From Dreissena polymorpha (taxonomy: Eukaryota > Mollusca > Bivalvia > Myida > Dreissenidae), in NCBI RefSeq assembly GCF_020536995.1, contig NC_068357.1, positions 126,891,451-126,955,450 of the forward strand: a stretch of DNA of 64,000 bases. Direction: 5' to 3'. Under the pieces are notes generated by a model. That model did not search any database and was not told the DNA's origin. It saw nothing but the letters and a program-made list of their open reading frames with translations. Both the position numbers and the translations under genes were made by a program. Positions within the stretch are counted from its first letter, which is position 1. Each line of letters begins with the position of its first letter. Of the stretch, positions 12,000 to 25,400 are shown one piece after another.

Positions 12000-12245
12000 G
12001 TGCCCTGTGTAGAGAAACAAGTTCAAGATTCTATTCCGTTGAATTCAGACCCTGACCTGGAAAGTGTCGTGCGATTGGGTGATTCTGTGGCTAACGATGT
12101 CTTGAATGCGTGTAATCGTTCTCGGGGTCCACTCGTTCTCCCTATTAAACTGCGACCACATCAAACAGTACCACAGTCTGAAAATCAAAGTGCTACAATT
12201 GGAAACAGTGGGCAAATATATCTGACTATGAGAACATCATTGTAA
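12000..12245 (+). CDS. Possible exon of unknown function
   Basis: 81-codon open frame preceded by TTTCTGCAG, a fair splice acceptor. Its composition (runs such as DPDLESVVRLGDSVANDVLN) looks more protein-like than the shadow frames around it, but I recognise no family. It runs opposite to the HNH frame and both lie between the two 652 bp repeats. Confidence 0.25.
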   Translation: MPCVEKQVQDSIPLNSDPDLESVVRLGDSVANDVLNACNRSRGPLVLPIKLRPHQTVPQSENQSATIGNSGQIYLTMRTSL

Positions 12246-12269
12246 ACAAGACACAGCTTGGAAACATTT

Positions 12270-12583
12270 TCAAGTGCATAAGGAACCTTCATGAGCACAT
12301 ATTTTCCTTTTGTTAATGCTTTGAGGCCCATAACTTAAGTGCTTGATGTTGACACAAAGTTTACTGTGGCATAAATGTGACACATGCATTTTTGATGACA
12401 TGGCATGTTTATTTTCAAGATAATATAGTGCATGGTGAGCTTTAAGCCTTAGCCTTTTGCCGCGGAAACTACACCGCAGAACACCATAGACGCTTGGAGT
12501 GTACGCCCCCTTCCAGATGTGGCATTCACTTATTATTTCGTATTTATTATCAAATAAATGCTTCAATCTTAGTCTTTCTTCAT
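12270..12583 (-). CDS. HNH/His-Me finger endonuclease-type zinc-loop protein (exon)
   Basis: The frame reads about 103 residues after a candidate acceptor (ACACCTAACAG) to a stop at 12270. Visible features: CHIWKG, VYGVLRC, KAHHALYYL, then HVSHLCHSKLCVNIKHLS and NKRKICAHEGSLC. The pattern H-L-C-x3-L-C-V-N-x2-H-L, followed by N-x-R and two more Cys, fits the zinc-binding loop of His-Me finger (homing-type) endonucleases. Such domains nick DNA in mobile elements; activity here is inference. The frame ends soon after the last Cys and may be part of a longer spliced protein. Confidence 0.6.
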
Positions 12584-13017
12584 CTGTTAGGTGTCACATG
12601 AAGAAATATGTTGCCATAATGACTTCAAATAAGAAGAAAAAAAGAATTTATGTTTGCGGCATGTTACAAACCACTATTTTGCATAATTTTCCTATTTTTA
12701 CCAACTTTTTCTACAAAACTGCAGACTTATCTTGCTTATTTAAGTATTCAAGCTCAGAAAATGTGCAAATGTAGATGCTATTACACAAATATGAGTTTAA
12801 ACATTGTTTTCCAGTGCGAAACCAGCACACGTGAAATTTTCCTAAAATTAGCAATGGTTTTAACATTATTACCTCCCTTTGTTTTCCATAATCTCAACCA
12901 TAGCGGTTAAAAGATATATGCAAAATTATGTTCGATTTGTTACCGCAACACATTTGTGGAATACATGTATCAATTTTCGTATGATATACACAATTTTAAA
13001 ATTTTGCGTTTTGCTAT

Positions 13018-13669
13018 TAAGGGGGCAGGGGATATATTTTTGACCAAATTTCGAGTTCCGAAAGGCCGCAAACAGTCAAATCCATTGCATCAAAACAGAA
13101 AGTGACACAAGAAAGCCTTTTTGTGTCAGTGTCATAGCATAGGCATTATACATTGAAAATACAACCAAAGACAAGGCTGGCTTCTTCACTTGTGAAACTA
13201 TGGCCCTTGATCTTTCCCCCCACCCACCTCATTTTTAATGAAAAATTGAGAAATTTGACCCATTTCATGGCATGCACAGAACATTCAAACAGAATGCAAT
13301 CCTAGTTTTGGCTACATTACTCATTAATTTCATCCCTGTGCTTTGTTTATTTGCCTAGAAAAGTGTCTCCCATACGTTTAGATTTTTCACAATTTACCTT
13401 CAAAATTTTGTTCTGTTTCTGCAGCGTGAAATATTGACTTCCGACAAAAGTGAAAACCTCCTTTTTGAAGATTCAAAATTTCCTTGCTAGGGAGCTGTGG
13501 CTAGTTGTAATGTTTTTTTCCAAAATTTTGAGACATTCTTTCTACAACCTTAAACAAGAAATACATCTTATAAATTCCTAATTGATTTTTAAAGACCATA
13601 GGTAACACCTACCCTAAAGATATGTAATTTTCATGGACCCCCCTTTCACTGATATATCCCCTGCCACCT
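13018..13669. repeat. 652 bp direct repeat, right copy
   Basis: Same length, orientation and, by eye, same sequence as 10879-11530. Identity of the copies implies recent duplication or one recent insertion event. Confidence 0.85.
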
Positions 13670-14340
13670 AAGGTAGTCGTGAAGACCCAGCGATGACGTA
13701 TATACACTCTGACATTCACACACACTTACCGCGAACTGACGAAGGTGTATAATCTACGCACAAATTGTTTTGATGTGAAGAGTTGAGTGTAAAACTGTTC
13801 TATCTATCATGCCTTTTCATAAGAGATCAAATTGTTTCATACTGAACACGCAGTAAAAACAGTGTTAGAAAGACGCGGCCATGTTTCCAATGGTCTGGTG
13901 GTGTTCTTAATTCAGCAAATGGACTAAGTGAAGTGTATTCATTCGTGGGTAGCCGCGGGCATTTTTATGAATGTAACCTAAAGGTCACCTAAGGTCAAAA
14001 GTGATGTTAAACAGCAGCGGAAAAAACTTGATTTTTAAGAGGTCTTCGATATAGCATTTATGTTTATTAGTTGTACTCTATTTCAAAATAAGTTTGGATC
14101 AAGGGAGTAAACTCTAATTGTTTGCTTAATAAGAAAACGACTATGCTCTCCCCTAATAAACACTACTGTGACAAAAAGTAATTTTCCAGGACATGTCGTC
14201 TTTTGCAAGAAACAAATGAATGAAGTTGATTTCTATATACAGTTATTCTTAGGAAATATTAAACTTGAAATAATAATCAAATCTTTAAGACCAAAATTAA
14301 TTATTAAAATCATTAAATACTAAAAATTTGAAAATGACAG
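13670..14340. other. No gene seen
   Basis: AT-rich spacer without a supported feature. Confidence 0.4.
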
Positions 14341-15772
14341 TAAGATATAATAATGGAGGACAAGAGATGTGTTTGTCAGAAACACAATGCCCCCTACTGA
14401 ACCGCTTTGATGTAAACAGTTTTGTTTTTGATTATATCCCTTCAAAAAATATTACTTCCCTTGTAAAATTATTTTTAACTGCCAAATGAAAAACAAGAGA
14501 GCCTGAAAGGCCCAAAGTCGCTCACCTGAGATAACAAGATATTATTGGGACAAATCTTCTGACCAAGTTTCACGAAGATCGGAAAATAAATGTGGCCTCT
14601 AGAGTGTTAACAAGGTTTTACTATAGCCATATAAGGAAAAATGCCCCGCCCCCTGGCAGCCATGTTTTTCAACCAACCGGCATCATTTTTGAACTCATCC
14701 AAGATATTATCGGGATGAATGTTCTGACCAAGTTTCATGAAGATCGGACAGTAAATGTGGCCTCTAGAGAATTAACAAGATTTTACTATAGCCATAAAAG
14801 GAAATTGCCCCGCCCCTTGGAAGCCTTATTTTTATGCAAACATAATTATTTTCAAACTCATCCAAGATATCATTGAGACCAATCTTCTGATCAAATTTCA
14901 TGAAGATTGGACAATAAATGTGGCCCCTAGAGTGTTAACAAGGTTTTAAAATGCCCGCCCCTGGTGGCCATGTTTTTAAAGCAACCAAAACCATTTTCGA
15001 ACTCATCCAAGATATCATTGGGACAAATCTTCTGACCAAGTTTTATGAAGATCGCAAAATAAATGTGGCCTCTAGAGTGTTAACAAGGTTTTACCATAGC
15101 CATATAAGGAAAAATGCCCCGCTCCCTGGCGGCCATGCTTTTCAACCAACCGGCATCATTTTCAAACTCGTCCAAGATATTATTGGGATGAATCTTCTGA
15201 CCAAGTTTCATGAAGATCAGACAATAAATGTGGCCTCTAGAGTGTTAACAAAATTTTACTATAGCCATATAAGGAAAAATGCCCTGCCCCTTGGCAGCAA
15301 TGTTTTTCAAGCAAATGTAACCATTTTCGAACTCATCCAAGATATCACTGAAACCTATCTTCTGACCAAATTTCATGAAGATTGGACAATAAATGTGGCC
15401 TCTAGAGAGTGAACAAGGCAAATGTTGACGTCGCACAACGGACAACGCACGACGAACAAAAGGCGATCACAAAAGCTCACCATGAGCTCGTTGTGCTCAG
15501 GTGAGCTAAAAATAGAAATAATCTCCCTTTGAAACTTGTTACTTCCCTTGGATTTTTTTTTTTTCCTTTGATCTTAAATAATGATCTTGACCTTTCATCA
15601 CTCAAAATGTGCAGCTACATTAGATACACATAAATGCCAAATATCAAGTTGCTATCTTCAATATTGCAAAAGTTATTGCCAATGGTAAAGTTTTTGGACG
15701 GACGGACTGACTGACAGACAGTCGGACAGTTCAACTGCTATATGCCACCCTACCAGGGGCATAAACAGTTTG
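14341..15772. mobile_element. Family D repeat split by a family F insertion
   Basis: The left part (14341-14491) starts with the D head ATGTGTTTGTCAGAAACACA. The right part (15513-15772) has the D body AAAATGTGCAGCTACATTAG and the tail GACAGACAGTCGGACAG ... GGGGCATAAA. The F element sits between them, so D was present first. Confidence 0.7.
14492..15512. mobile_element. Family F element with about six inner tandem units
   Basis: Starts ACAAGAGAGCCTGAAAGGCC and GCTCACCTGAG, ends CTCAGGTGAGCTAAAAA, giving short inverted ends. The inside repeats a unit of about 165 bp (ATAAATGTGGCCTCTAGAGT ... GACCAAGTTTCATGAAGATC). Long frames here follow from the tandem units and are not genes. Confidence 0.7.
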
Positions 15773-16210
15773 AATCAATCGCCTCACAAATGATATAATT
15801 TAACACAAAATTGCCTATGTATGTTACTAGTTTCGTAGAGAATCCATGTACTTGTCTAGTTGCGTAACTGACAGACAGTACAGTAATAAACACTTAAATT
15901 TTACACTGCTAATACTAATTTTTAATGGATTTAACCGAGAAAGATCTATGTTCTTGTAAATGTACAAGGTTCTGTTGAAAAGGGAAAGGGGTGAATACAC
16001 AGATTCATAAAGTATGTTAATATCCATTATCCAATGAAAAAGACTGGACTTGGAGAGTAGAAATAAGAGTTGTGTACTTGCCCACCGTTTGCCTTGCTTA
16101 CATAAGCCAACAAATATACCCCCTACATTTGAAGGACATTACATAAAACAACAATGTTGATACAGTATTGTATGTTAAAATTTAATTTACAGGTGTTTCA
16201 TGCAATGTAT
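15773..16210. other. 3' flank of PRORP
   Basis: No reading frame of note. It should carry the 3' UTR of the minus-strand gene. An AATAAA overlaps the PRORP stop codon (16210-16215) and ATTAAA occurs near 16181; the real cleavage site is not evident. Confidence 0.4.
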
Positions 16211-16486
16211 TTATTTAAATTTCACACTGCTATCCTCAAGTTTTGATGTCATTCTCGTTTGAAGCTTATCTCTGGCCGCCCGTATTTTCATCACTTCCTC
16301 TGACTCATTGTAACCAGGCGGTTTGCGAATGCACAGGAAAGTATGTGGGGGGAACACTTTGTCTAAACGCGAACGTCTTTCAATGTCCACTGTCTCAGGT
16401 TGAGGTAATTTTTTCTCGCTCTCAAGTTTGTACGGGACATGCCAGTGAAGGTCGGACTCGTGGGTGACACAGCGAGCATTTGGGTA
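16211..16486 (-). CDS. PRORP: PRORP exon 7 (C-terminal zinc ligands, stop)
   Basis: 276 nt, 91 residues and TAA. Starts TAC after CATTTCAG; CVTHESDLHWHVPY matches human VVQTTGDSWHIPY. The acceptor and first bases of this exon are the unit of the minisatellite lying directly upstream. Confidence 0.85.
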   Translation of the reverse strand, partial: YPNARCVTHESDLHWHVPYKLESEKKLPQPETVDIERRSRLDKVFPPHTFLCIRKPPGYNESEEVMKIRAARDKLQTRMTSKLEDSSVKFK

Positions 16487-19400
16487 CTGAAATGACAGCA
16501 TACACAGACATTTGGGTACTGAAATGCACAGCAAACACAGACATTTGGGTACTGAAATGACAGCAAACACAGACATTTGGGTACTGAAATGCACAGCAAA
16601 CACGGACATTTGGGTACTGAAATGACAGCAAACACAGACATTTGGGTACTGAAATGCACAGCAAACACAGACATTTGGGTACTGAAGTGCACAGCAAACA
16701 CAGACATTTGGGTACTGAAGTGCACAGCAAACACAGACATTTGGGTACTGAAGTGTAAAACAAACACAGACATTTGGGTACTGAAATGACAGCAAACACA
16801 AACATTTGGGTACTGAAATGCACAGCAAACACAGACATTTGGGTACTGAAATAACAGCAAACACAGACATTTGGGTACTGAAATGACAGCAAACACAAAC
16901 ATTTGGGTACTGAAATGAGAGCAAACACAGACATTTGAGTACTTAAATGACAGCAAACATAGGCATTTTGGTACTGAGTGACAGCAAACACAGACATTTG
17001 GGTACTGAAATGACAGCAAACACAGACATATGGGTACTGAAATGACAGCAAACACAGATATTTAGGTACTGAAATGACAGCAAACACAGGCATTTGGGTA
17101 CTGAAATGACAGCAAACACAAACATTTTGGTACTGAAATGACAGCAAACACAAACATTTGGGTACTGAAATGACAGCAAACACAGACATTTGGGTACTGA
17201 AATGACAGCAAACACAGCCATTTGGGTACTGAAATGCACAGCAAACACAGACATTTGGGTACTGAAATGCACAGCTAACACATACTTAATCCTATCCAAC
17301 TCAGAAACAAAGTGAAAATGGGTATGTGCAAACAGCATAAAACCAGAACAGACTGTGTGTAACTCGCAGTCTGTTGAGCTTTTTTATGCTGTTTGCTGCT
17401 AATCAGTAATTAACCCTTTGCATGCTGGGAAATTTGTCCTCTGCTAAAATGTTGTCTGCTGAATTTCTAAAATTAGCATTTTCTTCGCTTCTTTTCAAAG
17501 AATACTATCAGAATAGCAAACAGTTTGGATCCTGATGAGATGCCACGTTCTGTGGCGTCTCATCTGGATCCAAACTGTTTGCAAAGGCCTTCAAAATTCG
17601 GTTCCAGCACTGAAAGAGTTAAGGGTTAGAAAAGAAGCCATTAAAACTTGATTCGTTGAATTAAGTAAGAAAAGTATTTAATTAAATGTAACTTTCATGG
17701 GTCATGCTTGGTCAAAAACTAGGTCACGGGGTCACTTAGTGCGTTTTAAACATTCAGCATGTTGTCCGCTCTGTAATGCAAGTAGTTTTCATCCAATCTT
17801 CACCAAACTTGGTATCTAGATGATCTCTAGGCCAAGTTTGAACATGGGCCATGCCGGGCCTAAAACTAGGTCATGGGGTCACTTAGTGCGTTTTTTTACA
17901 TTCAGCATGGTGTCTGCTCTCTAATTCAAGTAGTTTTCATCCGATCTTTACCAAACTAGGTCAGAAATTTTGTCTAGATGATCTTAAGACCAAGTTCGAA
18001 CATGGGCCTTTCTGGGTCAAAAACTTGGTCAAAGGGTCACTTATTGCGTTTTAAACATTGAGCATGGTGTCCGCTCTCTAATTGAAGTAGTTTACTTTCG
18101 ATCTTCACCAAACTTGGTCTGAAGTTTTATCTAGATGATCTCTAGGCCATGTTCGTATATGGGCCATGCCAGGCCAAAAACTAGGTCATGGGGTCACTTA
18201 GTGGGTTTTACACATTCAGCATGGTGTTCCCTATTTCAAGTACTTTTTATCCGCTCTTCATGTGGGGGTATTTGTCATGTCTGTGACAAAGCTCTAGATT
18301 TTATATAATCACAAAATGAATAGCATTCGTGACAATCAGCTTAACAAGTTGCTTACAGGCATTTAGTGATTGAAATATTAATGACAATATGAACTGACTG
18401 GGATCTAGTGGTAAATATTTATCTTAATTCAATCTAACATCATGCAAAATAGTTTTTTTAATCCATCCTTTAACCCTTTACCACTTAGATAGGTATTTTG
18501 CCGCATTTGTAGTCCCTTTGAAAGCTAAATTTAATTAAAGACCTTTCTTACTAGATTCAAGTTTTAAAGGCTTTATTTCCAACCCTAAGATACTGATTAG
18601 CAGCAAACAGCATAAAACCTGAACAGACTGTGAGTTATTCGCAGGCTGTTCTGGCTTTATACTGTTTGCACATGGCCATTTTCACTATGCTTCTGAGTGG
18701 GATGCGGTTAAGAGGAAAATTCGTTAAGTAACTGTTGTATACAAATCTTTATAACCATGTGACCAGTGCAGTTTAATCCATTAATTCCTAGCGTCTAGAA
18801 AAAAAGACCTTGGCAAACAGCGAAGACCCAGATGAGATGCCGCATGATGCTGCGTCTCATCAGGGTCTGCGCTGTTTGCTTAAAGAAATTTCTGTAAGAA
18901 ATATTCTAAATATAGAAAAAAATATACTAGACATCCCTAATTTTGTAAATAAATTGATCCAAATTAGAAGGATGGGAGAGTCTACTAGGCATAAATGGGT
19001 TAAACCAGAGCACTGTGCAGAAGACTACTGTCCCATGTAATGTACCAAATGTACAACATGTGATAAGTGTACTGTGCCTACTTACAGGCATCCATGACAG
19101 GTTTTTTTTCACCATTTTGGGAATGGGGCCGGGTCCCTTTGAATTGGGAACATTTGTGGCGTTTTGACTAAAATTGGGAAATTAGTGTTTTTGTTGTTTT
19201 GCTAAAAAATGCTTCAAAATTGAGAATACAAGTGTTTTTAGTATTATATTTACTAAGGTTGAACTTATATGGACAGGACGTGAACAAAATATTGAGATCT
19301 TAATAATTTTTTAATTTTTTCCGGAAACCTTCCATTTGGAATTTTTAGGTCTCATTTGGGAACAAAAGGGTCATGATGGCCCTGAATCGCTCACCTGACT

Positions 19401-22400
19401 TACCTTGCTACATCAACTTAAATTCTATCAGACCCATTACAATCCCAAGCCAGATTTCATTAATTAATACATTCTGACAAAATTTCATTCAGATGTGATG
19501 AAAACTGTGACCTGTTTCATCTACACAAGGTTTTACTAGAATTGGCCCAGTGACCTAATTTTTGAACCCAGATGACCCATATACGATCCAAAATCAGATA
19601 TTATAAAGATAAACATTCTGACCATATTTCATTAAGATCAGATGAAAACTATGACCTCTATTGTCTACACAAGGTTTTTCTATGATTTGACTAAGTGAAC
19701 TAGTTTTTGACCCCAGATGACCCAAAAACAATCCCAATCCAGGTTTCATCAAGATAAACATTCTGATCAAATTTTATTATGTTTGGATGAAAACTGTGAC
19801 CTATTGTCTACACAAGGTTTTACTATTATTTGACCTAGTGACCTAGTTTTTGACCCCAGATGACCCAAATACAATCCCAACCCAGATTTCATCAAGGTTA
19901 ACATTCTGACCAAATTTCATAAAGATTGGATGAAAACTGTGACCTCTACTGCCTAGACAAACAAATTGTTGATGGACGCATGCACACATGCATGCACAAC
20001 AGACGCCAGACATCACACTGTCACATAAGCTTATCATGTCACTTCGTGACAGGTGAGCTAAAAATATACTCTTTTTTCCATTGGGAATGGGACCTATTAC
20101 CGGACCAGATTTTGAATGAAAAAAGAGATGTGTTTGTCAGAAACACAATGACCCCTAATGCGCCGCTATTTTTTTTACCTTTGACCTTGAAGGACGACCT
20201 GGACCTTTGACCACCCAAAATGTGCAGCTCCATGAGATACACATAAATGCCAAAGATCAAGTTGCTACGTTCAATATTGCAAAAGTTATGAAGAAGGTTA
20301 AAGTTTTTGTTAAAGTTTTGGGACACACACAGGACACATACAATGACAGACAGGCCAAAAACATTAAACCCCGGATCTTTTGATGCGGGGGCATAAAGAA
20401 CACTGCATGATGATTCCAGTAAAACCAAAAATCATGTACTTCTGAACAGGGGGTACCATTATCAAATACCGTAAACACAAATCCTGACTTGACGGAAAGT
20501 TTTGTCTGTAGTTAGCCTGTGCAGAGCACAAGCTAATCTGGGACAGTACTTGATATATGTACGACGTCCAAACGGGGCTTGATTGACCATTTAATCCCTA
20601 CCTCAAACACAGATTTTTGTTTCCCCAGAGCAGATGGGATTTGCAAATGGCACTGTTTCTGCCAGAGCCAGAACAGGTTTTGGTTCGGGACATCCAACCG
20701 GGCGATGTGGTCACGGAAGAAGTCGCTTGAGGCCAGGTAGCAGCGCTTGCCACTCAGCATGGCTGCTGTGAGCCCGTACACATCATCATATGTCCTGCCA
20801 TACAGAAACACTGTACATGTATTTACATGGCTTTTTTCCTGTTTTTTTGAAGCGACCTTGCCACCCCACCACTCCCTCCATTTTGTGAAAAAAATTGAAT
20901 CGTGAACTGTTCAAAATTGTGAAAAAATTAGTCACAAACTTTCAAAAATTGTGAAAATAATAGTCGTGAACTTCTTGAATTTGTGAAAATTCGAGTGGCA
21001 AAGTTCTTGAAATTGTGAAAATTTTAGTTGCCAATTTTGCAAAATTGTGAAAAACAGCCATTCTCACAGAAGAAAAAAAAGACCTGATTTATTCTCCTTT
21101 ATAATGAAGTTACTGGGATAAACATTTTGCTTGATCTCTTCTTCGTATTTCACTTGTGTCCATTTTGATTGAGAGTCGTACAGTGGTGCATGGTACAAGG
21201 TAGACATGAGACACTCAAATGTGCAGGTATAAAAGTAGGTTAAACAAGATTTGTGTTTGTCAGAAACACTATGTCCCCTTTTGCACCGCTTTGAAGCTAT
21301 ATATTTTAACTTTGACCTTGAAGGATGACCTTGACCTTTCACCACTCAAAATGTGCAGCTCCATGAGATACACATGCATGCCAAATATCAAGTTGCTATC
21401 TTCAATATTGCAAAAGCTTTCATTAAATGAGTGATTTTGACCCATATATTTGACCTATGGCCTTGAAGGATGACCTTGACCTTTCACCACTCAAAACGTG
21501 CAGCTCCATGAGATACACATGCATGCCAAATATCGAGTTGCTATCTTGACTATTGCAAAAATTATTGCAAATGTTAAAGTTGGGGCAAACAAACAAACAC
21601 ACACACAAACCAACAGACAGGGCAAAAACAATATGTCCCCAACTATAGTGGTGGGGGACATAAAAATCTTCCTCATTGTACTCTAAAGAGTATATAATAA
21701 CAATACACATCACAAAACAACTCATATGTGTTTCAATATCTATAGTATTGGCATACAAACTTGAATTGTTACAACTAGAGCTTTGTCACAGACATGACGT
21801 ATACCCCCACATACAGCATTTACACAGACTATTTTGCATGCTGTCTTTACAAAACAAGAGAATCTTATTTATGGCGATTTTTAAGAATTATTATGCCAGT
21901 ATCATTTATAGCCATTTTGACCTTTGAACTCTTGAATTTTTTCACATGACACGCTGTCCAATGAATGTGAACAAAATTAATGTTAAGAGTAATTTTAAGA
22001 TCTCACAATGAATGACATAGTTATGACCCGGGCAAGATCATTTATTGCCATTTTTGACATTTGAACTAAAAGTGTGACTTTGACCTTGGAGATATCGACG
22101 TTATTCTTTTGTGTGACACACCTTCCAATGATGATGAACAAAAGAGCCAAATGATTTAAAAATTTCACAATCAACTACATAGTAATGGCCCGGACAAGCT
22201 CATTTATGGCCATTTTTGACCTTTGAACTCAAAGTGTGACATTGACCTTGGAGATATTGACGTAATTCTTTCGCCAACACACCTTCCAATGATGGTGAAC
22301 AAATGTGCCACATGATTTTAAAATCTCACATTGAACGACATAGTAATGGCCCAGACAAGCTCATTTATGGCCATTTTTGATCTTTGAACTCAAAGTGTGA

Positions 22401-25400
22401 CCTTGACCTTGGAGGTATCAATGTAATTCTTTAGCATGACACACCATCAAATGATGGTGAACATATGTGCCAAATGATTTTTAAATCTCACAGTGAACGC
22501 CATAGTTATGTCCCGGACAAGCTCATTTATGGCCATTTTTTACCTTTGAACTCAAAGTGTGACCTTGACCTTGGAGATATTGACGTAATTCTTTCGCGCG
22601 ACACACTGTCCAATGATGGCGAACAAATGTGCCAACTGATTTTAAATTCGCACAATGAATGACATAGTTATGGCCTGGACAAGTTAATTTATGGCCATTT
22701 TTGACCTTTGAACTAAAAGTGTGACTTTGACGTTGGAGATATTGACGTAATTCTTTCGCGCGACACACTGTCCAATGATGGCGAACAAATGTGCCAACTG
22801 ATTTTAAATTCGCACAATGAATGACATAGTTATGGCCTGGACAAGCTCATTTATGGCCATTTTTGACCTTTGAACTAAAAGTGTGAACAAGACCTTGGAG
22901 ATATCAACATTATTCTTTCGTGCTACAAACAGTCCAATGATGGTGAACAAATGTGCCAAATGATTTTAAAATCTCACATTGAATGACATAGTTATGGCCT
23001 GGACAAGCCCATTTATGGCCATTTTTGAACTTAAAGTGTGACCTTGACCTTGAAGATATCAACATAATTTTTTCACACGACACACTGTCCAATGATGGTG
23101 AACAAATGTACCAAGTCATTTCAAAATCTAACAATAAATGACATAGTTATGGTCCAGACAAACTTTCGGTTTAAAACACACTAAATGACCCTGTGACCTA
23201 GTTTTTGACCCGGCATGACCCATATTCAAACTTGACCTACACATCATCTAGGTACAACTTGTGACCAAGTTTGGTGAAAATCAGATGTAATTTTGGGACA
23301 GACCGACAAAGTGACTCCTATATAGCCCCCATTACCACTCTTCATAGGCGAATTTGGAACACTTTCCCATTTTATGGTGTGTGTTTTTTTTTATAAAGAA
23401 GGTCTCTCGAAATGAAAATTCAGCCCAGAGTGGAAAGTGTCACTAACAAGAGAGATCTTGATTAGATTCCTTAATTTGGAACTTTCCTGTCCATGGCTAA
23501 ACAACAACCCTTAATGTTATTACACTTTTTCTAATAAAAGTGCTTAGCAATCACAGAACGTAAGAAACAAGAAATGTGTTTGTCAGAAACACAATTCCCC
23601 CCTATTGCGCTGCTTTGAAATAAAATTTCAATATATCATTTGGCAGGTTTAGAAATTATCTCCCTTTAAAAGCTTTTTTTTTTCTTTTTTTTATTCACTA
23701 AAGGACATAATGTATACATGTATATGATCATAAAAACAAAGTGATACCATGTAGCAGCAATAATGTTCAAACATGTTATACAAGATATGCTAATATATAC
23801 TTTTTTGACCTTGTGTTTTCCTTTTTATTTAAAAAAAGGTTAATATGTATTGTTTTCTTTGGTTGTTTGTGATTTTTAAGAAAGAAAAACAACAGAATAA
23901 TTATGAATAAGGATGAGTTGCATAAAGTGGGTAGAAAGCATACTGGACTTGTTTATAAAAGTTTAATGTGTTTTCCTTTTTGTTCAAATATATAAAGAGT
24001 ATCATTGTTTAGGGCTATTTCTTTTTCAATTTGAATCTTTAGTTTTAAATTGATAAAACAGTTCATTGTATGTTTTTGTTTTCTGTATTTTATGCTGAAT
24101 ATAAAATATTTCATTAATATAATTATGTAATTCACAGCGTTATTAACCTCTTGTATTTTGAAGGTATTTACCCCTAAACTGATGTCTAAGAGAGATAGTT
24201 TAACATTTAATTTTTGTTTCTCTAGAAAGGTTGTCAATTGATTCCATAGAGATTGAATATGTTTACACTCCCAGAAAAGGTGTTCTATTGTTTCAATATG
24301 TTTACTACACATATCACATAGATTTGTGTTGGATAGGTTGCACTAAAAAAGATATTTATCTGTAGCTATGATTCTCTGGATGTATTTGTATTGAAAATTT
24401 CTCAGTGTGCTGTCAGTAGTTGCTTTATATGGCATGACTTATATTTGTTTCCAATTAAATTCTTGTTCTCCAAGAAGGTTTTGCGATTTAGTTTGAGCTT
24501 TGGAGATTTCCGCATGGTTTTTAATTTGAAGTGTGAAAAATATTTTGTTCGTTTTTTTTATTTTTATATCTTCAATAATATCATTTGGTAGGTTTGGGAG
24601 AACTGTTAGTGTGTAAATTAATTTAGGGAGCGCAAACGTTTTCAACACGGTGTTTTTTCCGATTAGTGTTAGTTGCTGCCATGATTTTAAACAATTTTTA
24701 AATTTTTGTAATTTAGGCAATATGTTTTAAGAATTGTTTCATTTTCATTGCATGTAAAGGTCATTCCTAACATTGTTGCTTCATCTGATGTCCAGTTGAA
24801 TTTAATTTCTTTTTTAAGATGAATATTACTTTGTTTTAATTTACCTACTCTTAGCACAGTGCATTTACTTTTGTTTAGTTTAAGACCCGATGCCATTCCA
24901 AACAAGAGGGCCAAGATAGCCCTAGTTCGCTCACCTGAGAGGAGTCGGTTCATTTAATTTTTACCAAATGTCAAACTTGACCTAGATATTGTCCAGACAA
25001 ACATCCTAGTCAAGTTTCATCATTATATCATCTGCGAGTCATGATCAATGTACCTATGAAGTTTCATGATCCTAGGCGTTAGCATTCTTGAGTTATCATC
25101 CGGAAACCATTTTTCTAAGTTGAGTCACTGTGATCTTGACAGCCATTGTGTGAATACGTTTTTTGGCACTGTGACCTTGACCTTTGACCTAGTGACCTGA
25201 TAATCAATAGGGGTCATCTGCCAGTTATGATAAATACACCTATGAAGTTTCATGAACAGAGGCATAAGCGTTCTTGAGTAATCATCCAGAAACCATTTGA
25301 TTATTTCAGGTCACCGTAACTTGACCTTTGACCTAGTGACCTGAAAATCAATAGGGGTCATCTGCAAGTCATGATCATTGTATCTATGAAGTTTCATGAT

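Larger units (their letters stand above)
11531..13017. mobile_element. Interior of the 2.8 kb composite element
   Basis: About 1.49 kb between the two identical 652 bp repeats. It holds an HNH-type zinc-loop frame on the minus strand and a possible short frame on the plus strand. No reverse transcriptase, DDE transposase or capsid-like protein is recognisable, so the class of the element is open. Confidence 0.5.

Noticed and set aside
10879-13669. LTR retrotransposon
   Set aside because: Direct repeats are LTR-like in layout, but lack TG...CA ends, have their own inverted ends, and the interior shows no retroelement protein or primer-binding site that I can recognise.
14592-15412. Frames of 94 and 153 codons with repeated TKFHEDRTINVASRVLTRFY text
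   Set aside because: Translations of the tandem units of a family F element.
16211-17338. Long minus-strand frames reading YPNVCVCC / FSTQMSVFAV / SVPKCLCLL repeats
   Set aside because: They are the translated 32-33 bp minisatellite in three frames; only the last 276 nt is PRORP exon 7.
20794-20794. Alternative exon 6 acceptor GGCAG/GACAT
   Set aside because: Its phase does not fit exon 5; the TACAG acceptor at 20811 gives the right phase and a gap-free alignment.
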